Source: SZUA-430 sp044220975 (GTDB taxonomy: Bacteria; Pseudomonadota; Alphaproteobacteria; Micropepsales; Micropepsaceae). Taken from it: 64,000 nt of DNA. The translations under genes and the position numbers were made by a program. The notes beneath the pieces were generated by a model. It was not told the origin of the DNA and searched no databases. It saw only the letters and a list, made by a program, of their open reading frames with translations. Location of the stretch: NCBI GenBank assembly GCA_044220975.1, contig JBGAPZ010000017.1, forward strand, positions 5,948-69,947, written 5' to 3'. This document shows positions 8,508 through 17,069 of the stretch, piece after piece (position 1 is the stretch's first letter; each line of letters begins with the position of its first letter).

Positions 8508-8676
8508 AATTGGGGACAGGATACGGCGTACCACAGCGGCAGAATAATTCACCAAACCGCACCCGCTTTCAGCATTTCTTGACCGTGCGCCCGTAGTCTC
8601 GAAATCGAACAACGCCGGGGAAGCACGCGTTCACGCGGCCTTCATCCGCACTAACAAAAAGTAACGGGCGCAGCCA

Positions 8677-9489
8677 ATGCGTGGGGTCTCAATTCTTCTA
8701 GCGGCATCGACGCTGTCGCTCGCGCTCATCTTGAGCACGCATGCCGACGCAGCGCAGTTCGACGCGGTCGAACGCCTCGGCGCCGACAAAGCCGCGGCCG
8801 TCGAGCTGCTGAAAGCACGCGCCGAACGGCAAGTCGCACTCGCAGCCGGCGACCGCCTGTTCGCAGCCTATCTGAGCACCGCCTCGCTCGGCGAAGCCGC
8901 CCGCCTGCAGCCGCGCATCAATGCCTTGCTGGCGACGCTCCTCAATCGCTTCGGCATCCGCGAAGTCAGCGTCGCCGACCGCTCGGGCACGTTCCTCGCC
9001 CGCGCCGGCAATTTCGACCGCACCATCGCGGCACTCGATCCGAAGAAAGACCCGCTGCTGTCGGCAGGGCTCGCAACCACGCCGCGCCGGACGGCCACAC
9101 TGCAGAACGGCCAGGGCCTGCATCTGCTGGCACCCGTCGTCTACCGCGAGCAGAACGAATTCGTCGTCGACGCACGCCAAGATTTCTCAAGCTACCACAC
9201 CGTGCTGGCGCACGGCCTGTCCGCCGACCGCTTCGTCGTCCTGACCGACGCCAAGGGCGTGATCCTGGCCGACAGCCGCGACGGCGCAACCGGCGGGACT
9301 GCGATCGTCGCCAAACTGACGTTGGCCGCGATCCGCAAAGCCGCACCCGCCCGCACCGGCGAAATCGTCGGCGGCGAACTTCGCTATCGCGTGAATTATC
9401 GCCCCGTGGGCGACTGGACCATCATTGCCGTGGAGGGCATCGCAGCGCCCCGGCGTTGCGTTACCGAGGGAGCCCGCCTATGTGGCTAA
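8677..9489 (+). CDS. Secreted sensor-domain-like protein (Cache-like), partner of the downstream kinase
   Basis: 270 residues with a clear signal peptide (hydrophobic residues 5-22, THADA-A). There is no later membrane segment and no output domain. The body (about residues 60-250) alternates strands and helices. The segments FGIREVSVADRSGTFLARAG, RFVVLTDAKGVILADSRDG and RPVGDWTIIAVEG look like the two-lobed extracellular Cache sensor fold. Its last ten bases overlap the histidine kinase gene. Inference: a periplasmic ligand-binding or accessory sensor acting with the kinase. I know no named family for a free-standing protein of this type. Confidence 0.6.
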   Translation: MRGVSILLAASTLSLALILSTHADAAQFDAVERLGADKAAAVELLKARAERQVALAAGDRLFAAYLSTASLGEAARLQPRINALLATLLNRFGIREVSVADRSGTFLARAGNFDRTIAALDPKKDPLLSAGLATTPRRTATLQNGQGLHLLAPVVYREQNEFVVDARQDFSSYHTVLAHGLSADRFVVLTDAKGVILADSRDGATGGTAIVAKLTLAAIRKAAPARTGEIVGGELRYRVNYRPVGDWTIIAVEGIAAPRRCVTEGARLCG

Positions 9490-11291
9490 GGGGAAAAATC
9501 AATACCGCGCTCGCCATCTGCATCGGCGCACCGCTCGCGCTCGGCTTTGGCGCGATCTGGTTCGGCGCTCAGGCAATGATGCGTGATGCCGGCACCCACG
9601 AAATCGCGACAACGACCGAGGCTGCAGCGGCAGCGATCGAAGACCGCGCGGGCCTGAACCTGCGCCACCTGACGGCGTGGAGCAAACTCTCCGTCATGCA
9701 AGACGTGCTGATCGCCGGCGAAGGCGGCGACCTCGCGCGCACGCTGACAAGCCTCGCCGCGCAGTACCCGGACTTCGCGCAGATCTTCGCGACCGACGCG
9801 CAAGGTAACGTCATTGCCACCACGGCCAAACATAGCGCTCGCAATATCGCCGCCGACGAAGGCTTCCGGTTGGCCGCCTCCGGCCGCATCTATCAAAGCC
9901 CTCTCGCTGCACGCGCCGGCGAAACGAAGGAAACCGTATCCTTCACTGTGCCGCTGATCGCCCGCCATGACGGCCAGTCGGTGATCGGCACACTGACCGG
10001 TGTGCTCAACTTCAACGCCATCCTGAAGGCGGTCATCGCACCGACGACGCTGAGCGCCGACGGCAACGCGCTGATCCTGACGAAACGCGACGGCCACGTC
10101 GTGTTCGCCTCCCGCACCGATGCGACGCTGCTCGAAGCCCTGCAGAACGACCGCGTAGGCACCCAAATGACCTGGCGCGGCGACAGCTATTTCGTAGCCG
10201 GCCTTGCGATGAAGAAGAAAGCGTTGCCGCAGGATATGGGCCTCATCGCCGTGGGCGTGACCCCGGCGGCCGCGCTCCTCGCGACAACGAACACGCTCTC
10301 GAACAGATTCTTGAATGTCGCGGGTCTCGCCGTGATCGCAGCGTTTGCGCTCGCCTGGTACTGGACGACGCCGCTGGTGCAGCTTGGCGATGCCATGGAA
10401 GCACTCGCCCGCGGCAACGCGCTCTACCGCGGCCCCAAGCCGAAGCAGAGCGATGCCTTCGCCCCGATGGCTCGCGCGTTCGAGTCGTTCCGGCAAATGA
10501 AGATCGTCCGCGACAAGCTTTGGGCGCGAGAGCGCGACCTGAGCCGGGCCAAGGAAACCGCCGAAGCCGCTTTGAAAGCAAAATCCGAACACATCGCAAG
10601 CTTGAGCCACGGCTTGAGCGAGCAGCTTTCCACGATCGTACGTCTCTCCGACCTGATCAATCGCGAAACATTGGAAGCCGCGACGGGCGGCGAAACCCGC
10701 TCAACCTATGCGAAGGAAATCGCCAGCACAGGCGCTTCGCTTCTCGCCGTCATCAACTCTCTCTTCGACCTGTCCGAAGTCGAAGCTGGGCACGTGAAGC
10801 TGGACGAAACCGCCGTCGACCTGACGAAACTGGTCAGCGAAAGCTGCGCCGGAATGCAGCCGGCCGCCTTCGACGCCCAAGTGACCTTGGGCCGCGACGG
10901 CACCGAAACGCCGCTGATCGTGCGTTGCGATGCGCCGAAACTGAAACAAGCGATCACGAATCTGCTGTCGAACGCCGTGAAATTCACGCCCGCACACGGT
11001 CGCGTCACCGTGCACTTGCGCGTCTCGACCGACGGCTGCCCGACGATCGTCGTCGAAGACACCGGCATCGGGATGCCGCCCTGCCTGAGGCCCGTCGCTG
11101 CGACCCTCGACACGGCACCTGCAACCGGCCGCCACGGCGCGGGCTTGGGTCTGCCGCTCGCACGCGAACTGGTCGAACTGCATGGCGGCAGGCTTGAGAT
11201 CGAAAGCGAAAGCGGCAAGGGCACATGTGTAACCATCACGTTGCCCTCCTCTCGTCTGATCGCGACGCCGGTCGAACGTCTAATTGCTTGA
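9480..11291 (+). CDS. Cache/HAMP sensor histidine kinase with altered H-box
   Basis: 603 residues from ATG 9480, preceded by GAGGGAG. TM1 is at about residues 8-30, a periplasmic dCache-like region spans about 31-275, TM2 about 276-300, and a HAMP-like linker follows. A HisKA-like helix with His377 reads SLSHGLSEQL instead of the usual SHELRTPL, so the Glu next to His is Gly and the Arg and Pro are also changed. HATPase_c is intact: N-box NLLSNAVKF, G1 VEDTGIGMP, G2 GAGLGLPLARE. The acidic residue after His normally assists phosphotransfer, so activity may be reduced, lost, or phosphatase-only. It overlaps the secreted sensor gene and the convergent XRE gene (12 bases). Confidence 0.82.
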   Translation: MWLRGKINTALAICIGAPLALGFGAIWFGAQAMMRDAGTHEIATTTEAAAAAIEDRAGLNLRHLTAWSKLSVMQDVLIAGEGGDLARTLTSLAAQYPDFAQIFATDAQGNVIATTAKHSARNIAADEGFRLAASGRIYQSPLAARAGETKETVSFTVPLIARHDGQSVIGTLTGVLNFNAILKAVIAPTTLSADGNALILTKRDGHVVFASRTDATLLEALQNDRVGTQMTWRGDSYFVAGLAMKKKALPQDMGLIAVGVTPAAALLATTNTLSNRFLNVAGLAVIAAFALAWYWTTPLVQLGDAMEALARGNALYRGPKPKQSDAFAPMARAFESFRQMKIVRDKLWARERDLSRAKETAEAALKAKSEHIASLSHGLSEQLSTIVRLSDLINRETLEAATGGETRSTYAKEIASTGASLLAVINSLFDLSEVEAGHVKLDETAVDLTKLVSESCAGMQPAAFDAQVTLGRDGTETPLIVRCDAPKLKQAITNLLSNAVKFTPAHGRVTVHLRVSTDGCPTIVVEDTGIGMPPCLRPVAATLDTAPATGRHGAGLGLPLARELVELHGGRLEIESESGKGTCVTITLPSSRLIATPVERLIA

Positions 11292-12104
11292 GGCCATCGC
11301 CATAGACCGGAACAGCTGTTCGGTCGCGGTATCTGCGGGAAACAGACTCTCGATCCGAAGCTCGTCCGCGGTCACATCTTGCGCGGTGCCGAACGTCGCG
11401 ATGACCGTGAATAACGAAATCCGCACTCCGTCCTTGTTCATCTCAAGCGGCAGCACCGGCACCAGCGCCGCATCTTCCGCAGCCCACAATGTCTCCGCGT
11501 CCTGATATTGCGCCAGTTCGCCAAGCACCGCCTTCATCTCTTGCCCGCCCAACGCCTCCGCCTCGCGCTGCGCCCGGTGCCAAAGCAGCGGCGCGACGAG
11601 AGACCAGTTCACGACGTACGGTTTGATCCCGTTCGGATGAAAGAAGAGGCGCATCAGGTTGCGCTCGGTGCCGCCAATGCGCGTCCACAAGTCTGCACCG
11701 AGCATCGCCCCCATCGCCTCGAATGGCCCGTTCGCCATGCGGATGTTCCAAGCCCGGTCGATCGCGATTGCGGGATAAGGCTCGGCATTGGCCAACATTA
11801 CCTTCACGGCGTTCATCACCAGCGCCATCTGCGGATCGTCGAGCGGCCGCGCGCGAAACACCGGCGCAAAGCCCGCCGCCGTCAGCCAATCGTTCCGCTC
11901 GCGCAACGGCACCTCCAACGTCTCGCTGAGTTGCAGGATCATGGTGCGGCTCGGCTTCGCCCGGCCCGATTCCAAAAAGCTCACGTGCCGCTGCGACACA
12001 CCAGACGCTAGCGCCAGCTCCAATTGCGACATCCGCCGCCTCGAGCGCCATGTCTTCAAGATCTGCGGAAACGCATCCTCGCGCGCCATCGTAGAAAGGG
12101 ACAT
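11280..12104 (-). CDS. XRE family regulator with MmyB-like ligand-binding domain
   Basis: 274 residues from ATG 12104, selected because AGGAGG lies seven bases upstream (the frame runs on to 12284). The N-terminal HTH (about residues 10-70) carries RRRMSQLELALASGVSQRHVSFLESGRAKPS. The remaining 200 residues contain AIAIDRAWNIRMAN, typical of the PAS-like MmyB ligand domain seen in actinobacterial and proteobacterial transcription factors. It is divergent from the DUF2834 gene, which is a likely target. The ligand is unknown; related regulators respond to fatty acids. Confidence 0.85.
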   Translation of the reverse strand: MSLSTMAREDAFPQILKTWRSRRRMSQLELALASGVSQRHVSFLESGRAKPSRTMILQLSETLEVPLRERNDWLTAAGFAPVFRARPLDDPQMALVMNAVKVMLANAEPYPAIAIDRAWNIRMANGPFEAMGAMLGADLWTRIGGTERNLMRLFFHPNGIKPYVVNWSLVAPLLWHRAQREAEALGGQEMKAVLGELAQYQDAETLWAAEDAALVPVLPLEMNKDGVRISLFTVIATFGTAQDVTADELRIESLFPADTATEQLFRSMAMASSN

Positions 12105-12222
12105 AGAACCGGCCTCCTGCTGCCCACATATTGCGGCATAAAGACAGCCGTTCAATGACCTCCAAGGTAATTGCTTGAATAACCGGCGAGGCGTTTCGTG
12201 GGTGCCATTGAAGGAGGGTCCC

Positions 12223-12537
12223 ATGTCCAACCGCCTAATCATGCTTCTCGCCGTTGTCCTGCCGTTCGCCGCACTTTCTGCCATCGCGCTGCTCGACGTC
12301 GGCTATTTCGGCATCCTTGCGCCGCACTTCACATCCTGGGGCGAGGGCCAAGTCCTGGCCGACCTCGTCATCGCGTGCACGCTCGCCATCGTTTGGATGA
12401 TCGCCGACAGCCGCACGAGCGGCATCAACGCCTGGCCGTTCGTCGCGATAACGCTATTCTTGGGCTCTTTCGGACCGCTTTTCTATTTGATCGTCCGCGA
12501 GCTGAAAGCGACGAGCGCCTCACGCCAGAGCGCGTGA
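12223..12537 (+). CDS. DUF2834 family small membrane protein
   Basis: 104 residues from ATG 12223, with AAGGAGGG immediately upstream. It has three predicted helices: residues 3-24, about 42-58, and about 70-93. The family-defining part is IVWMIADSRTSG followed by LFLGSFGPLFYLIVRE. Function in the family is unknown. It is transcribed away from the XRE regulator, and its last 18 bases overlap the convergent HupE-like gene. Confidence 0.8.
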   Translation: MSNRLIMLLAVVLPFAALSAIALLDVGYFGILAPHFTSWGEGQVLADLVIACTLAIVWMIADSRTSGINAWPFVAITLFLGSFGPLFYLIVRELKATSASRQSA

Positions 12538-13689
12538 CACGAACCAAAACGTGCCGAGCGCGAAGAGAAACGCCGCCGCCGCATCGAACGCGAGCGGCGG
12601 TACCTCTTTGACCACCCGCCGCGCGGCCCAGAGCAGTGCCGCCAACACGACCAGCGCGGTCAGCTGACCAAGCTCGACCCCGACATTGAACGCAAGCAGC
12701 GTCCAAATCAGGTTCGCCGGCGGTATCTCCATCTCAAGCAGCGGGCCCGCAAACCCTGCCCCGTGCGCGAGCCCGAACACAGTGGCAATCGCCGGCGCCA
12801 AATAGGGTGCATCGGCCCGCGCGTAGGACATCGCCGCCGCGAACAGCGCAAGCCCAAGCAAAACGGACCACGCCAGCACCGGCAGCCCGAGCAACCATGC
12901 GAGCAACGGCAGCAACACGATCCCACCCGCAGCGACCAGGCCATACCATCGCGGCGTACTGCGCACGCGCCGGAGCGCATCACCCGCGGCCCAGGCGACC
13001 GTGAATCCGATCAACGCCTCGATTGCGGTCGTGTCGGGCTTCAACACGGTGAACGCCACAAGCGCCAGCGTCAGCGAGTGCCCAAGCGTGAACCCCGTGA
13101 TCGCAATCAGAATCCGCCAGACACCGCCCGCAAGCATCGCAAGCGCAATTAAGAACGCGATGTGGTCGATGCCGGACAACACATGCTCGAACCCCAGCAT
13201 GAGGAAGCTTGAGAAGGTGCTGGGTGGCGCTTCGTCGCCGCCAACGCGAAAAGTCGTGCGGCCCTGCGTGAGCACCCCTTCGTGCACGCCCTGCTTGCTC
13301 GTCACGCGGATGTAGTGCACGTGGCTGATCGAAACGCCGAAAAACGCTTCGACCTTGAGCTCGGCCGGCGCATCCGCAAACGCCTTCGCGCACTTGAACG
13401 CGATCTCGACACGCAACTCGCCCCGCGGCGCGCGCACCGACTGCAGCGCCGTGCGTGTGCAGGCCGCGCCGTCTTGCTGGAGCGTGACGGTGCCTTCGAG
13501 TTCGCGCTTCAAAAGCGTCGCCAAATCTTGCGGTTTCTCGTCGAGCTGCGTCGTCCGGTAGGCGTCGACTTGAAACACGCCAGCGACCGTGTCGTCGCCC
13601 ACCGTCCATGTCGAAAAGCTCTGGCTGCGCGTGTGCGCGTGAGCGGGCACCACGATAAGCAGGAACAGCAACGCGAAGACGAGGCGCAT
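12520..13689 (-). CDS. HupE/UreJ family membrane protein
   Basis: 389 residues. A signal peptide (about 1-18, ending AHA) is followed by a 170-residue periplasmic beta-rich domain, then six or seven membrane helices. The HupE/UreJ signature is GFEHVLSGIDHIAFLIAL with GFTLGHSLTLAL further on. Family members are linked to nickel or cobalt uptake or sensing near hydrogenase and urease genes. Neither enzyme is present here, so this is the longer 'UreJ_2' type of unknown substrate. The ATG directly follows the TAG of the parvulin gene, showing translational coupling. Confidence 0.85.
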   Translation of the reverse strand: MRLVFALLFLLIVVPAHAHTRSQSFSTWTVGDDTVAGVFQVDAYRTTQLDEKPQDLATLLKRELEGTVTLQQDGAACTRTALQSVRAPRGELRVEIAFKCAKAFADAPAELKVEAFFGVSISHVHYIRVTSKQGVHEGVLTQGRTTFRVGGDEAPPSTFSSFLMLGFEHVLSGIDHIAFLIALAMLAGGVWRILIAITGFTLGHSLTLALVAFTVLKPDTTAIEALIGFTVAWAAGDALRRVRSTPRWYGLVAAGGIVLLPLLAWLLGLPVLAWSVLLGLALFAAAMSYARADAPYLAPAIATVFGLAHGAGFAGPLLEMEIPPANLIWTLLAFNVGVELGQLTALVVLAALLWAARRVVKEVPPLAFDAAAAFLFALGTFWFVSRALA

Positions 13690-14532
13690 CTACTTCACGG
13701 AATCCGCATACGTAATGCGCGCCGTCGCGCGCAAACCCTTCAGATAATCCTCGAACGCCTTTTCCGTCGCGCGCTTGCGCCACTCGTCGGCGACGACGGC
13801 CTTCACCTCTTCAAGAGGCGGCGGCGGCGCTTCAACGCGGTCGACGAGGTGGACGAACACGACGCGCCGCCCGATTTCGATCGGCCCCGAGGTCTTGCCT
13901 GGCGTCAGCCCCAATGCCGCATCGCGGATCGAAGCCCCTGCGTATTCGGCCACCTTCGCCGGTATGATCGGCCCCGAGGGCAGCAACACGGCCTCGCCGC
14001 CCGCAGATGCGAACGTCTTGCCGGCATCGAGTGCCGCTTTGAAGTTCGCGATCCGCTGTGCGTCGGCGCTGTCGAACGAAACCGCCCGCACGGTGATAAG
14101 CGGCTGCGGCGCAATGAGCTTCGGTCGCTCCGCATAGAATTTGCCAAGCTCCTCGTCGGTCGGCTCCAGCTTCGCCGCATCAGCGATCGACAGCTGCAGC
14201 ATCGCGTTGACGAGCGCCTTGCGCGACGGCGGATCGGACTCCGGCAGCCCAAGCTTCATCGCTCGTCGCAGTAGAAGCTCTTCGTCGATGATGCGGTCCA
14301 GCGCCTCGCGCCGCTCCTCGTCAGACAGCGGGTTGCGCTTAGCCGATGCCAATCCGGAAATTGCCGTCTCATAGACGGTGCGCGGGATCGCGACGCCGTC
14401 CACGACCGCGATAGCATCATCGTATTTGGTCACTGTTTGGCTGACGCCGAGCGCCGACCACATCGCGGCGCCAAGCCCCAGCGCCGCCGCCGCGATGAGC
14501 AGGTAGTCCGTCGTCCGTGAGGCTTCAGCCAC
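13690..14532 (-). CDS. Membrane-anchored parvulin-type peptidyl-prolyl isomerase
   Basis: 280 residues from GTG 14532, which overlaps the stop of the DUF3604 gene by eight bases. One N-terminal membrane anchor (LLIAAAALGLGAAMWSALG) precedes a SurA/PpiD-like N-terminal helical domain (DEERREALDRIIDEELLLRRAM) and a PpiC-like rotamase region (about 150-245), which ends with GPIEIGRRVVFVHLVDRVE. The rotamase core is diverged; for example the usual GG.LG segment reads VLLPSGPI. It probably assists folding of an exported partner, plausibly the adjacent DUF3604 or HupE protein. Confidence 0.82.
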   Translation of the reverse strand: MAEASRTTDYLLIAAAALGLGAAMWSALGVSQTVTKYDDAIAVVDGVAIPRTVYETAISGLASAKRNPLSDEERREALDRIIDEELLLRRAMKLGLPESDPPSRKALVNAMLQLSIADAAKLEPTDEELGKFYAERPKLIAPQPLITVRAVSFDSADAQRIANFKAALDAGKTFASAGGEAVLLPSGPIIPAKVAEYAGASIRDAALGLTPGKTSGPIEIGRRVVFVHLVDRVEAPPPPLEEVKAVVADEWRKRATEKAFEDYLKGLRATARITYADSVK

Positions 14533-16834
14533 CGTTACCGCCGGGTGCAGGCGCGGCCGGTGCCGGCTCGACCGGAGCCGCAGGGGCGGCAGCCACGCCA
14601 TAGTCGAGGTAGATCGGCGACGACCACGCGCGATGCTCCGACGGCGAGGTGCACTCTTCGGTCCCCGAGCGATAGTCGCCGTAGCACAGCGTCGCCTTGA
14701 TGCATTTGCCGTTGCCGTCGCGTTCGCACTTGATCGGCTGCGCGTTGATCGTAGGCTCGGCCTCCTGGATCGCTTTCACGTAGTAGAGCGCGTCGCGCCT
14801 TCCCTTCGTGTACTCGGGATCGCTGAACGTGAAGGTACAGCCGCCGTTCGCATCCGGCTTGCAGGTGTGCACCAGATAACGGTCCTCGATCAGCTGCGAC
14901 AGATCTTCGCCGGCCTTCGCTTGCGGACGGATCTTCACGACTTCGATGCGCGTGATCTTGCGCCGCTCGTCGGACGGATTGTAGCACTCGCCCGAGCACA
15001 ATGTTTTCAGGCGCTTCTCATCGAGGCCTGCCTTCTCGAAGTCGGGGCATCCCGGTTTCTGCTTGAACGCACCGACCGCGCGCACTTCGAACGTCGGCGC
15101 CGTTTCCGTCGCCGTGCGTCCACCCATGGGGATCTTGTTGCCTTGCGCGTCGACCGCATTGAACCACAGCAAGATGCGCGGACCCGACGTTGCATAGACC
15201 TCGCGCCGCTGCAGCGAATCCCAGATCGCATCGCGCGACCGCTCGCTCGCGTGTACGGCGGCAAGTCCGCCCGCCAGCCAGAACGACGACTGCCGCTCGA
15301 ACTCGGTCAGCTGGAAGCCCGCAAGCGTCGTCAACTCCTCGGGCGTCATCCGCTTCGATTGCGGCAACGGCTCGCCCACCTTCGGTGCTAGCTGCGTGCG
15401 CCAAAACTCGCTGATCGGGCCGCCTGCTTCCGTATTCTCACGGCGCGCCACCGCCTTATAGCCCGTGCCTGGCCGCGCCCTGTGATTGTCCGACGAACCG
15501 ATGAAGCCCCACTCGAAACGTGTGGCCTTACCCGATGGATCGTCGAAGTTGGACGTCGCGAGTGCCGCCTGCACTGCATTGCCGCCGCGATGATTGAACG
15601 GCGGCATGAAGCAATCCGTGCACTGACCGGAATCGAGCCAATCCTCCGGGGTCTCGCCGCTGACTGCCAGATGCCCCGCGACACCCATATTGGCAGAGTC
15701 GTCGCGGGCTTGCGCTGCGCGCTTTTCGCACTCCGGAGCAGCGGTGCCCGCCTTCAAGCAACGTTCGCGAATGATCTCACCCGCGCGCCAGCAGCTTGGC
15801 AGGTAGGTATCGGTTGGTTGCGGACATGTGGCCGACTTGCCGTCCGGGTTCATCACCACGTCCTTCCACGGCCGGTACTCTTCCGAGTTGCCGTGTCCGG
15901 AATAAATCTCGATCAACCGGAAATAGCCCGGCCGCTCTTTCGCGACGAGCGACTTGTCCCACGTCGTGCCTGGCGGTGTGTAGAAACCCCACGTCGAACC
16001 GTGCGGGATGATCAACGGCTGCAGCTTTTGCTCGTCCACAAGCTTGCGAATCAAGTCCGCAGGCGTCAACGCCTCCTCGTAGCAAGTGTTCGGCAACTGA
16101 TCCGACGACGTCTTGGCATCGCAGTCCGGCACCGCCTGCGTAAGACGCAAGAACTTGTTGAAGTCGAAATAGACTTGCCGGTTTTGGAAGTCGAGCAACG
16201 ACACAATGGGCGGAATCCCATTGCCCGACTTGAGGGCCGACGTTGCGATCCCGCCCGCCGCGATCGCGCGTGGCGAAACCTTCGTATCGTCGAGGTCCTT
16301 GAAGATGACGTTCTTATGCCCGAAATGCTCGGCAGGTGTGCGCCCCACTTGCGTCCACTCGAACCCGATGAACGACACGAGATCCGGGTTCGGTCCGTCG
16401 CCCGCGATCTTTTGGCAGGCGCGGATCGAATCCTTCGTCCGCTGCCAACGGAGCGGCGTGACGGTCTCCGCATGATCGGTGATGGACCAGAAATCGAGCG
16501 CCGAGCAGTAGCGCGCAAAGTCGCAAGCATCGGCCACGGGATGCACGCCGGGCCCGCCCATGATCGGCAGCGAGAACTGGAAGGCGTCGGCCGAGAACGT
16601 GGTGTGCACGTGCAAGTCGCCGAACAAGATCTGATCGTTTGAACCCTCTGGCGCAACCGCACGCGTTGCCTGCGCGCGTGCAGCAACAACCTCTGCGGGA
16701 ATCTGTTTGCCGTGGATAACACCGGCGTCGCGCTCTTCGCCGAACCAGCCTTCGCGTGCGCCGTACCAATAGAACCCGAGGGCGGCCGCTAGAAAAAGCG
16801 CCAGCACCAATACAAAGCCGATAATCCGAACCAC
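14525..16834 (-). CDS. DUF3604 domain-containing exported protein
   Basis: 769 residues with a single N-terminal membrane/signal segment (residues 4-24) and a large periplasmic domain. The start of the DUF3604 domain reads LFGDLHVHTTFSADA, a metal-binding HxH pattern as in PHP-type phosphoesterases, followed by DFWSITDHAE. The region FEWGFIGSSDNHRARPG is also characteristic. Many paired cysteines suggest disulfides. The C-terminal 30 residues are Ala/Pro/Gly-rich. The enzymatic activity of DUF3604 is not established; a metal-dependent hydrolase is inferred. It heads a three-gene operon with the parvulin and HupE-like genes. Confidence 0.88.
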   Translation of the reverse strand: MVRIIGFVLVLALFLAAALGFYWYGAREGWFGEERDAGVIHGKQIPAEVVAARAQATRAVAPEGSNDQILFGDLHVHTTFSADAFQFSLPIMGGPGVHPVADACDFARYCSALDFWSITDHAETVTPLRWQRTKDSIRACQKIAGDGPNPDLVSFIGFEWTQVGRTPAEHFGHKNVIFKDLDDTKVSPRAIAAGGIATSALKSGNGIPPIVSLLDFQNRQVYFDFNKFLRLTQAVPDCDAKTSSDQLPNTCYEEALTPADLIRKLVDEQKLQPLIIPHGSTWGFYTPPGTTWDKSLVAKERPGYFRLIEIYSGHGNSEEYRPWKDVVMNPDGKSATCPQPTDTYLPSCWRAGEIIRERCLKAGTAAPECEKRAAQARDDSANMGVAGHLAVSGETPEDWLDSGQCTDCFMPPFNHRGGNAVQAALATSNFDDPSGKATRFEWGFIGSSDNHRARPGTGYKAVARRENTEAGGPISEFWRTQLAPKVGEPLPQSKRMTPEELTTLAGFQLTEFERQSSFWLAGGLAAVHASERSRDAIWDSLQRREVYATSGPRILLWFNAVDAQGNKIPMGGRTATETAPTFEVRAVGAFKQKPGCPDFEKAGLDEKRLKTLCSGECYNPSDERRKITRIEVVKIRPQAKAGEDLSQLIEDRYLVHTCKPDANGGCTFTFSDPEYTKGRRDALYYVKAIQEAEPTINAQPIKCERDGNGKCIKATLCYGDYRSGTEECTSPSEHRAWSSPIYLDYGVAAAPAAPVEPAPAAPAPGGNGG

Positions 16835-17069
16835 GTTTGGCTTCCCCCGATATTGCGGCCCTTAGGCGATTGTTTCGCTTGAGCCTTGCCTTGTTTCGGA
16901 TTCGTACCAGAAACCATGCGATTTCCAAGGCACCCCCTGCCCCCTGCGGCATCGCCGTCGCTAAGGGAAAATCGCAGCATCGTGAACCAAAACGGCTGCC
17001 CAGGCCGTTGCGTCCGACGCTGTTCATCGCCGACAACGGGCGCCTCTCGAAAGGGGACAGGATTCTTCC

